Notes under the pieces: model-generated
The model's input: only the letters and a program-made list of their open reading frames with translations
Databases searched by the model: none
Told to the model about the DNA's origin: nothing
Shown: positions 23,399 through 29,950 of the stretch, piece after piece
Layout: every line of letters starts with the position of its first letter
Position numbering within the stretch: the first letter of the stretch is position 1
Translations under genes and position numbers: made by a program
NCBI RefSeq assembly: GCF_003336425.1
Contig: NZ_QEIO01000044.1
Coordinates: 1-38,213 of the forward strand
Length of the DNA: 38,213 nucleotides
Direction: 5' to 3'
Source: Marinitenerispora sediminis
GTDB taxonomy: Bacteria; Actinomycetota; Actinomycetes; Streptosporangiales; Streptosporangiaceae

Positions 23399-23863
23399 AT
23401 GCCTCCTGGTAGCACGACCCGGCTCGCCCCCACGAGCGGCGGCCCCGACCCGGACGACGCGTTCACCGCCACCAGTGCGGGCTTCGAGGTCACGCAGGTC
23501 AAGCGGGGCGGCAACGGACGCGGGAACGGGGACGGAGGGAACAACAACGGCAACAACAACGGCAACGGCGACAACCGCAACAACGACGGCAACAACCGGA
23601 ACAACCGGGACCGGGAGCGCGACGGCCTCGGCCTTCCCGGACTGGGCAACGGCGGTCCCGGCTTCAGCGCCGAGATGGGGTTCGGCGGCGTGGTCAGCGG
23701 CCTGATGGGGATTCCCGGCCAGGTCTGGGGCGCCGCGACCGAGGGCGGAGTGATGGGGTTCATCATGGACTCCTTCAAGTCCAGCGGATCGGCCATGGGG
23801 TCCGGCTACCCCGGGACGCAGAGCATCGGCCCCAGAACCCCCGGACGCCGGTCCTCCCGCTGA
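23399..23863 (+). CDS. Asn/Gly-rich small protein of the secretion cluster
   Basis: 154 aa from ATG 23399, with GGAAAGGAT upstream. Residues about 37-72 are dominated by Asn, Gly and Arg (NNNGNNNGNGDNRNNDGN) and are surely disordered. The C-terminal half has a short hydrophobic Gly-rich run (about 88-130, including FGGVVSGLMGIPGQVWG) that could insert in membrane. No signal peptide or family is recognised. It sits in the plus operon of the secretion machine and may be a surface or translocated component. Confidence 0.7.
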   Translation: MPPGSTTRLAPTSGGPDPDDAFTATSAGFEVTQVKRGGNGRGNGDGGNNNGNNNGNGDNRNNDGNNRNNRDRERDGLGLPGLGNGGPGFSAEMGFGGVVSGLMGIPGQVWGAATEGGVMGFIMDSFKSSGSAMGSGYPGTQSIGPRTPGRRSSR

Positions 23864-23883
23864 GCGACCGCTGAGGAGGGAGC

Positions 23884-24372
23884 ATGCCCCCGCTCGACGG
23901 GTCCGCACCGCTCGCCGGCCTGTCGGCGAGCGCGCTGTCCGCCGACGACGAGCCGCCGCGGGCGGTGCTCGACGACACCGACGCCCACATCGCGGCGCTG
24001 CGGGCTGAGGTGTTCCGGCGGGCGATGCAGGCCGGCATGGTCCGCTCCGAACTCGCGATGCTCGGCCGCGACGCCCCCGAGCACGGGACGCTCGCCGACG
24101 TACTGCACCGGCTGGAGCGCAGCATGGCGTTCCTCGAAGGGCTGATCACCACGTGCCGGCTGCTGCAGCGGTCGGCCGGTGCTCCCGCTCCGCCGGCCAG
24201 GACGGCCGCGGCGCCCGCGGCGCCGCGACCAGCGGCGCTTCCCGCGGCCGTGACGCGGGTCGCCCACCGAGCGGAACCGGGCGCCGTCCAGTCGGATCCG
24301 CTCCCGGCGCGGCGGCGTCCAAGCAGTGCTCCTTCTCTCCCGGCAGCCCGAAACCCAACCCGGCCACTGTGA
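23884..24372 (+). CDS. Small helical protein with a disordered Ala/Pro tail
   Basis: 162 aa from ATG 23884, with GAGGAGGGAGC upstream. Residues about 28-97 are predicted as helices with regular hydrophobic spacing (DDTDAHIAALRAEVFRRAMQ, LADVLHRLERSMAFLEGL). The last 65 residues are mostly Ala, Pro, Arg and Ser. No membrane helix or enzyme motif is seen. It is soluble, in the plus-strand operon of the secretion cluster, and could be an adaptor or chaperone. The family is not recognised. Confidence 0.68.
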   Translation: MPPLDGSAPLAGLSASALSADDEPPRAVLDDTDAHIAALRAEVFRRAMQAGMVRSELAMLGRDAPEHGTLADVLHRLERSMAFLEGLITTCRLLQRSAGAPAPPARTAAAPAAPRPAALPAAVTRVAHRAEPGAVQSDPLPARRRPSSAPSLPAARNPTRPL

Positions 24373-24405
24373 CCACCAGGGAACCAGCGCTCTAAGGAGA
24401 ACACC

Positions 24406-24939
24406 ATGCCACTTCCCCTACTCGCCGCCGCAGGCATCGCCCTGGGCAGTGCCGCGCTTACTTATGTCGGCGGCAAGGTCGCCGACAAGACCGTCGGCCC
24501 CCATATCGACGAGGGACTGGACTCCGTTCTCGGCACCGGCGAGCAGGAGGGCCAGGGCGAGAACAGCGAGAACGGCGAGAACCAGGACTCCCAGAACCAG
24601 CAGGAGAGCCAGGGCGGCGGCCTGTCCGACATGCTCGGCAACGGCGTCCTCAGCGGCGGCCTGCTCTCGGGTGTGCTCGGCATCTTCCAGGCCCTCATCA
24701 GCGCCTTGGGGAACCTCGGCGGCGGATCGGACAACGCCGAGGCGCAACAGGTCAATGCGACACCCGCCCTCCACTCCGGCCAGCCGGACAGCGCGTACGG
24801 CGTCTCCAACGCGGTCGGCGCGGTCCACACGCCGACCGGAGACGGGCCGGGTGACGTCCAGACCGTGGGCGCGCTCCAGTCCGGCTGGCAGGGCAGCGCC
24901 ACCGACCTCACCACTGAGGACATGGCCCTCACGGCGTAG
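24406..24939 (+). CDS. Small protein with Glu/Gln/Asn-rich middle
   Basis: 177 aa from ATG 24406 with AAGGAG upstream. An N-terminal hydrophobic segment (about 4-22, PLLAAAGIALGSAALTYVGG) is followed by a stretch rich in Gln, Glu, Asn and Ser (about 44-70). A second hydrophobic region follows (about 73-105, MLGNGVLSGGLLSGVLGIFQ), then a polar C-terminus. The frame ends shortly before a hairpin at 24955-24989. It is the last gene of the plus operon. No family is recognised; its make-up suggests a membrane-associated accessory. Confidence 0.68.
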   Translation: MPLPLLAAAGIALGSAALTYVGGKVADKTVGPHIDEGLDSVLGTGEQEGQGENSENGENQDSQNQQESQGGGLSDMLGNGVLSGGLLSGVLGIFQALISALGNLGGGSDNAEAQQVNATPALHSGQPDSAYGVSNAVGAVHTPTGDGPGDVQTVGALQSGWQGSATDLTTEDMALTA

Positions 24940-24954
24940 CGTCCGACGCCTCGT

Positions 24955-24989
24955 CGTGCGCCTGGGCCCTGCGCCCGCGCAGGCGCACG
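24955..24989 (+). terminator. 10-bp hairpin after the plus secretion operon
   Basis: CGTGCGCCTG (24955-24964) pairs with CAGGCGCACG (24980-24989) around a 15-base loop, 15 bases after the stop at 24939. There is no T-tract. It is a likely operon end. Confidence 0.55.
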
Positions 24990-25120
24990 TCGCGGCGGAC
25001 GTCCGGCTGGCTCTGCCAGAACGGCGTAGCAGGGGCGTCCGCCCGCATCCGCTGCCCGCTGCCGTGCCGCCCAGGCCGATCCGGCGGCGCCTCGCGACCG
25101 TCGGCCCGCGCGCACAGGTG

Positions 25121-25327
25121 TCAGAGCTCCCGCCGTTTCACGGCGGCGAGGAAGGCGCGCCACTCCGTCGCGGCGAAGACGAGGGTCGCCTTGTCGCGGT
25201 TCCGGGTGTCGCGGACGGCTGAGGCACCGGAGAGGTCGGCGACCTCGACGCAGTTGTTGCTGCTCGCTGCGCTGTAGCTGCTCGTTCGCCAGCGGACACG
25301 ACTGTGGCGCATAAATACTCTATTCAT
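25121..25327 (-). CDS. DUF397 family protein
   Basis: 68 aa from ATG 25327 (a second ATG is at 25312). It has the family hallmarks WRTSSYSA, NNCVEVADL, and the C-terminal AATEWRAFLAAVKRREL. DUF397 proteins are small actinobacterial partners of XRE/DUF5753 regulators, and here the gene begins 8 bases after the stop of such a regulator. In known pairs the two act in developmental or antibiotic-linked control, with the DUF397 protein thought to modify the regulator. Its own target here is unknown. Confidence 0.93.
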   Translation of the reverse strand: MNRVFMRHSRVRWRTSSYSAASSNNCVEVADLSGASAVRDTRNRDKATLVFAATEWRAFLAAVKRREL

Positions 25328-25335
25328 GGGTCGAG

Positions 25336-26172
25336 TCAGACAAGGCTTTCAAGGAAGCCAGTCGACTTCTCCACGGACATAGCCGAGGCCTGAAGGCGGT
25401 CGAAAATAAGTGTATATCGCCGTATTTTCGATTCTTCTTCGAGGTAGAGTCCGTCCTGGTCACCCTCGATGTAGACGACAGAGTCGACGTCGGAGAACTG
25501 CAGGATGGTGAACTGGAAGCCCGACGCCGCGTGAGCGCCGATGTCGAACGGCAGCACTTGGATGTTGATGTTCGGGCGATGCCCCAGTTCGAGCAGATGC
25601 CGGATCTGGGCTTCCATGATCTCGCGCCCTCCTACCTCACGCCGAAGAGCAGCCTCGTCGAGGATCACCCAGAGACGCGGAGGAAGGTCCCGGTCGAGTA
25701 CGGACGCCTGTCGCTCCCTGCGCGCATTGATACGGTCATGGACTTCGTGTGCCATGACAGTGACGCCCGTCGCACTCTCCATCAGGCTTGCGAGATAGTC
25801 GGGCGTCTGAAACAAGCCGGGGATAACCATGGCGTTGAAGTCACAGATGCTCAGGGCTTCGGCTTCGAGCCCGATGAACGGCCCCGGAAGGACATCCTGG
25901 TAGGCGAACCACCAGCCCTTGCGCCGCGAGTTCCGCGCAATCTCGGCGAGGGCCTCCCTCTGAACGTCCGAGACCTTGTACAGATCGCACAGGGCGATGA
26001 CGTCCGAGGCCTTGACCCGTTGCAGCCGCCCTGACTCCAAGCGGTGGATCTTGCCGCGATCCCATCCCATACGGCCGGAAACCTCATCTTGGGAGAGGCC
26101 CGCCTCCAGTCGGAAGCGCTTGAGCTCTCTGATCAGATGACGGCGCCGGACCGGCATCGCGGGCGTCATCAC
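25336..26172 (-). CDS. XRE-family regulator with DUF5753 domain
   Basis: 278 aa. The start is either GTG 26172 or the ATG one codon later (26169), behind GAGGAGGGG. The helix-turn-helix (about 12-66) has LSQDEVSGRMGWDRGKIHRLESG. Residues about 90-270 form the DUF5753 ligand-sensing domain, with ICDFNAMVIPGLFQTPDY, INARRERQ and NINIQVLPFDIGAH. It most likely controls its own operon and perhaps the divergent ATP-binding gene. A good TATGAT -10 lies at 26208-26203 on the minus strand, but its -35 is poor. Such regulators often govern nearby mobile or secondary-metabolism genes. Confidence 0.93.
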   Translation of the reverse strand: MMTPAMPVRRRHLIRELKRFRLEAGLSQDEVSGRMGWDRGKIHRLESGRLQRVKASDVIALCDLYKVSDVQREALAEIARNSRRKGWWFAYQDVLPGPFIGLEAEALSICDFNAMVIPGLFQTPDYLASLMESATGVTVMAHEVHDRINARRERQASVLDRDLPPRLWVILDEAALRREVGGREIMEAQIRHLLELGHRPNINIQVLPFDIGAHAASGFQFTILQFSDVDSVVYIEGDQDGLYLEEESKIRRYTLIFDRLQASAMSVEKSTGFLESLV

Positions 26173-26359
26173 CCCTCCTCACCTCTGACTACTGGCGGAG
26201 CGATCATAGTTAGCACCCCCATCACAAAAAGTGCTTCCAAGGACATTGCAACCATCCTTAAATGCCACCGTTGCATTTTCTAAAGTCACGGGACATTATA
26301 GAGATCACTCAATGTGGTCGCGTCGCCACTCTGGCGACTCAATCTCCTGGGGGCCAGCC
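26173..26359. promoter_or_regulatory. Divergent promoter region between regulator and ATP-binding gene
   Basis: 187 bases with an AT-rich centre (26205-26310). On the plus strand TTGCAT (26271-26276) and CATTAT (26294-26299) are 17 bases apart. On the minus strand the -10-like TATGAT sits at 26208-26203, about 30 bases before the regulator start. No gene is seen in it. Confidence 0.55.
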
Positions 26360-26881
26360 ATGTCCCGTGCCGCTTCGTCTCCCTCCTCCCGACCGCCCGG
26401 CCCGTTCCGGTACGTGCGGTGGGAGCCCCGGCTCTATCCCGGGCTCCTCAACCGCACCTCCCGCGTCCGGGCCGACATCCGCACCGACCTCAAGGGCTTC
26501 CCCGACGATCTGGTGGACGACATCGAGTTGGCCGCGTCCGAACTGCACGCCAACGCCGTCCGCTACACCGCCTCGGGGGAGCCCGGTGGCGAGGTGACCC
26601 GGCGCCTCTCGCTCCCCGCTCCCGGGCGGGTGCGGCTGGAGGTCACCGACGGCGGGTGGGCCGAGACCCGGCCGCGTGTTCCCGACCGGGACAGCACGCA
26701 CTGGGTGGAGGCCGAGGGCCAGCGCGGCCTCCTGCTCATCTCGGCCCTGGCGGTCGAATGGGGCTACTACCAGGTGCTGCCGCACCCCTGGCTCAACCTC
26801 GGCCTGGGCGTGTGGGCGGACTTCGCCGTCGCTCCCGAGGCCGTCCCGCCCGGCCTTGACCAGTTCGTCTTCACGAGCTGA
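26360..26881 (+). CDS. RsbW-like ATP-binding (HATPase_c) protein
   Basis: 173 aa from ATG 26360, behind GGGGG. An earlier ATG (26312) is too near the proposed promoter. It has the GHKL N-box (residues 61-70, ELHANAVRYT), a G1-like VTDGG (95-99) and a G2-like GQRGLLL (120-126), so ATP binding is likely. It resembles the anti-sigma/serine kinase-like proteins that are abundant in actinobacteria and often paired with XRE/DUF397 genes. Whether it phosphorylates anything is unclear: no partner anti-anti-sigma gene is in the window. It is divergent from the regulator. Confidence 0.88.
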   Translation: MSRAASSPSSRPPGPFRYVRWEPRLYPGLLNRTSRVRADIRTDLKGFPDDLVDDIELAASELHANAVRYTASGEPGGEVTRRLSLPAPGRVRLEVTDGGWAETRPRVPDRDSTHWVEAEGQRGLLLISALAVEWGYYQVLPHPWLNLGLGVWADFAVAPEAVPPGLDQFVFTS

Positions 26882-27010
26882 CCGGCTCCCTCGGCGCAAC
26901 GCGCAGCACGGCCCCCTCTTCGGTCCGCGCTCCCGCTGTCCGGGACTCGCCTCGGTGCGGACGGCGCCGGGCGGGACCGCGCGGCGCGGTGCGGGACCGG
27001 AAGGGCGCGG

Positions 27011-29950
27011 TCACACCCCCTGCTGGGACCGGTCGGTGCAGACCTCCTCGCTGGGGGCGATCTCGTCAACGCCGACGATGGCCATCACCGTGAAGCAGTA
27101 GTCCACCGAGGGGTTGAGCCCGGTGATCTCGACCTGGGTGGAGTACTGCTCGGCGCGGGCGAGGGTCTGCGGGGTGGTCCCCAGTGGGCCGCCGACGACG
27201 TAGTACTCCGCCCGGCCCTGGGCGTTGTCCTGCCAGCTGATCCGGACCGTGCTCCCGGTGTCCAGAGCCAGTTCGGCCCCGGTCGGCGCCAGTTCGGGGT
27301 TCACGCCCGCCTCCGGCGGGAGTTCCGTCATGTCCGGCGCGGTCGCCGGCGTGCTGACGTTCGGCGAGGGAGCCGGCTGCTCCGCCTGGCGGGAGGCCAC
27401 GAACAGCGCGACACCGCCGAGCACGGCGATCACCAGGCTCGCGGTGAGCACCGAGCCGAGGACCAGCCGCCCGATGCCCGAGAGCTGGGCCCGCGCGTTG
27501 TCCGAGACCGAGGACGCGGGTTTCGGCGGCGCGGCGGGCACCTCGGCGGCGAATCGCGGTGCGGCGGCGCCGGTGTGCGCCGGCTGCGGCCCGGTCCACG
27601 CGGGCGGCACCGCCGGACCGCCGGTAACGCCGGCGCCGCCGGACGGCGCGGACTCGGCGGCCCACTCGGCACCGTACGCTCCGTGCCCGGCCGCCCAACC
27701 CGGTTCGCGCGGCGCGGCGTACGGACCGGAGCCGGTGCCCGCGACGCCGCCAGCGGCCCCGGGTCCGGCTTCCGTGGTGCGCGCCTGCGGTGCCGTGCCC
27801 GCCCCCGGACCGGCGGACCAGCCCTCCGCCGTCTCCGCGGCGGCACTCGGCTGGGCCTCCGCCCCCGTGGCGGCCGCATCCCAGGGATACTCGGACCGGG
27901 TCCAGGCACCGGAGTCGGCGGACCCGCCCGGCACCGTGCCGTCCGACGCCGCCGCTGCGGCATCGGCGGCAGCTCCGGCCGCCCGTCCGCCGTCCGCCGG
28001 GTACTGGCGGCCGGTCTCCTCGGCACCGCCGCCCGGAGCGCCGCTGGGCGCCCCGGTACCGGCCGTGCGCGGCTCGTCCTCCGGTGCCGCCGGCTCGGGC
28101 CCGGCCCCGGTGGCGGGGCCGTCAGCGCGCGGACCGTCCGATGCCGGAACCGCGCCGGCGGCGCGGCCTTCGGAGGCGAGGGAGACCGTGGCCTCGGCCG
28201 GAGGCACAGGCTCGGTCGTGTCGTCCGCCTGCGGCCGCGTCTGCTCAGGAGCGGCCGCCGCGGCGTCCGGTTCGGCGTCGGCCGGCGCCGAAGCGTCCAC
28301 GCCTCCCGCGCCGTCCGGGGCCGACCCGGACTCCGGCATCCGGAAGTCGGGGAAGGACTTCGCCCACAGGTCGGCGGCGCTGAGCGGAGCCGCTCCCGCG
28401 GCTTCCGGCTCCGGCGCGGCCTCGTGGCCGGCCGGCTCCTCCTCCGCTGCCGGGGACTCCGCGAGCCGCGTCGTCGCCGCGTCGTCGGGCGCGGGCGGCC
28501 CCGGCTCCGCGTCGTTCTCCGTACCCCGGGCGGCCTCAGTTCGCGCCGCCTGCGGGACGTCGTCGTCCGGCTCGACCGGCACCGACGGGCGGCCGGTGGC
28601 CGGGAGCCGCGTCGTCGCCGCGTCGGGCTCGGCCCGCACCGGCTCCACCGGATCGGTGTCAGCCCCCGGCTCGGGCGCGGTCCGGTCCCCCTCCGCGGCG
28701 GGCGCCGCCTCCCGGCTCTGCGCCTCGGGGGCGGACCCGGACGCGTCCGGGGCGGACGCCGCGGCCGCGTCGCCAGCCTCGGCAGCGGCCTCCGCCTCCT
28801 CGAACCGGTACGCCGGGAACGGCGCCGACTGCGCACCGGAGGAGCCGGGGTCCGTGGTCGGCGCGTCCTGGCCCCCGAGGGCGGATTCGGGCTCGCTGGC
28901 GGGTGAAGCGTCCTCCGGAGTCCGCGGCCCACCGGCGGCCCAGGAGGACTCCGCTGCGGGTGCACCCGACGCGGTCTCCGGCTCGCCCGCCGGTGCGGGG
29001 CTCCGCCCGGGCTCCGGTCGCGGGCTCCGCTCGGGTCCGACGGTCGGGTCGGCCTCGGCCGGGGCGTCCTGCCGCAGTGCCTCCCCGGGTTCCGGTGCGG
29101 TGGCCCCCGGAGCGGGCACCGGTGCCTCCGGGACGCGGGACGCCGCGGCCGGCGGCCGGGAGCCGGCTGCCCCGCCCGTCCGGGCCGCCGCGAGGGCGCG
29201 GGCGAAGTCGGCCGCGTCCCGGTGCCGCTCGTGCGGCTCGCGCGCCATCGCGGTGCGCAGTACGGCCGCGAGTCCCGCCGGGACATCGTCCCTGGGGGCG
29301 TCCGGCAGCGTCCCGGCCGCCGCCCGGTCGCGGTAGCCGCCGGGCTCCGGCTCCTCGCCGGGGCCGTCGGCGAAGGGCGGGTGCCCGGCGAGCAGCGTCC
29401 ACAGGGTGGACGCCAGCCGGTAGACGTCGGCGCGCGGCGACACGAGCCCACCGCGGAACGCCTCGGGGGGCACGTGGGCGAAGCCGCGCCAGTCCACCGT
29501 CATCGGCGGGAACAGCTCCCCCGCACGGCAGCTGACGTCCCGCCCGGGCGAGAGCTCCGCGCTCGCGCCGCGGATCAGCAGCGTCTCGGGCCGGACGTCG
29601 TTGTGCACCAGGCCGCCCTCGTGCAGCGATTCCAGTTCGGCGCCGATCGCCAGACCGGCCTCGACCACCTGCTCGACGGGCAGCGGCCCCTGCCGTCCCA
29701 GCAGCGCCGCGAACGAGTCCGGCGGCTCCTCCCACACCACCGCGTAGGGCGCGGGACGGCCGTCCGCCGCTGCCGGGCCGCCGTCGGCCGGGCGGAGGAC
29801 GCGCAGGAGCACGCGTTCACCGCCCCGCTCGCCGTGCGCCCGGAAGCGCTCCGCGCCCACGCCGGCGGGGAGCCGCTCGGTGACGCGGTAGCCCGGGACG
29901 ACCGGCAGATCGTCTTCAGCGGCCATCTCTCGTGTGCCCTCCAAGGTCAT
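27011..29950 (-). CDS. Kinase-like (probable pseudokinase) membrane protein with external FN3 domain
   Basis: 979 aa from ATG 29950, overlapping the upstream stop by 4 bases. A Ser/Thr kinase-like domain (about 20-245) keeps HNDVRPETLLI (116-126, with the catalytic-loop Asp), PPEAFRG and DVYRLASTLWTLLAGHPPF. It lacks an apparent VAIK lysine (LLRVLRP) and any DFG, so it is probably inactive or unusual. Next is a low-complexity, Pro/Ala/Glu-rich linker of about 550 residues. A membrane helix (about 829-853) and an outside FN3-like domain (about 890-973, VEITGLNPSVDYCFTVMAI) follow. Long frames on the opposite strand here are shadows. It is the last gene of the five-gene operon. Confidence 0.82.
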   Translation of the reverse strand: MTLEGTREMAAEDDLPVVPGYRVTERLPAGVGAERFRAHGERGGERVLLRVLRPADGGPAAADGRPAPYAVVWEEPPDSFAALLGRQGPLPVEQVVEAGLAIGAELESLHEGGLVHNDVRPETLLIRGASAELSPGRDVSCRAGELFPPMTVDWRGFAHVPPEAFRGGLVSPRADVYRLASTLWTLLAGHPPFADGPGEEPEPGGYRDRAAAGTLPDAPRDDVPAGLAAVLRTAMAREPHERHRDAADFARALAAARTGGAAGSRPPAAASRVPEAPVPAPGATAPEPGEALRQDAPAEADPTVGPERSPRPEPGRSPAPAGEPETASGAPAAESSWAAGGPRTPEDASPASEPESALGGQDAPTTDPGSSGAQSAPFPAYRFEEAEAAAEAGDAAAASAPDASGSAPEAQSREAAPAAEGDRTAPEPGADTDPVEPVRAEPDAATTRLPATGRPSVPVEPDDDVPQAARTEAARGTENDAEPGPPAPDDAATTRLAESPAAEEEPAGHEAAPEPEAAGAAPLSAADLWAKSFPDFRMPESGSAPDGAGGVDASAPADAEPDAAAAAPEQTRPQADDTTEPVPPAEATVSLASEGRAAGAVPASDGPRADGPATGAGPEPAAPEDEPRTAGTGAPSGAPGGGAEETGRQYPADGGRAAGAAADAAAAASDGTVPGGSADSGAWTRSEYPWDAAATGAEAQPSAAAETAEGWSAGPGAGTAPQARTTEAGPGAAGGVAGTGSGPYAAPREPGWAAGHGAYGAEWAAESAPSGGAGVTGGPAVPPAWTGPQPAHTGAAAPRFAAEVPAAPPKPASSVSDNARAQLSGIGRLVLGSVLTASLVIAVLGGVALFVASRQAEQPAPSPNVSTPATAPDMTELPPEAGVNPELAPTGAELALDTGSTVRISWQDNAQGRAEYYVVGGPLGTTPQTLARAEQYSTQVEITGLNPSVDYCFTVMAIVGVDEIAPSEEVCTDRSQQGV

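Noticed and set aside
26312-26359. N-terminal extension of the RsbW-like protein to ATG 26312
   Set aside because: It lies within about 13 bases of the proposed -10 and lacks a ribosome site; 26360 has GGGGG upstream.
26882-27010. Terminator between the convergent RsbW-like and kinase-like genes
   Set aside because: Short inverted stretches such as ACCGCGC/GCGCGGT exist, but the loop is too small and the sequence is generally GC-rich; not convincing.
27225-29336. A 703-aa Ala/Ser/Gly-rich plus-strand frame
   Set aside because: It lies opposite the kinase-like gene's linker. Repetitive composition on both strands comes from the Pro/Ala/Glu linker; there is no ribosome site or domain.
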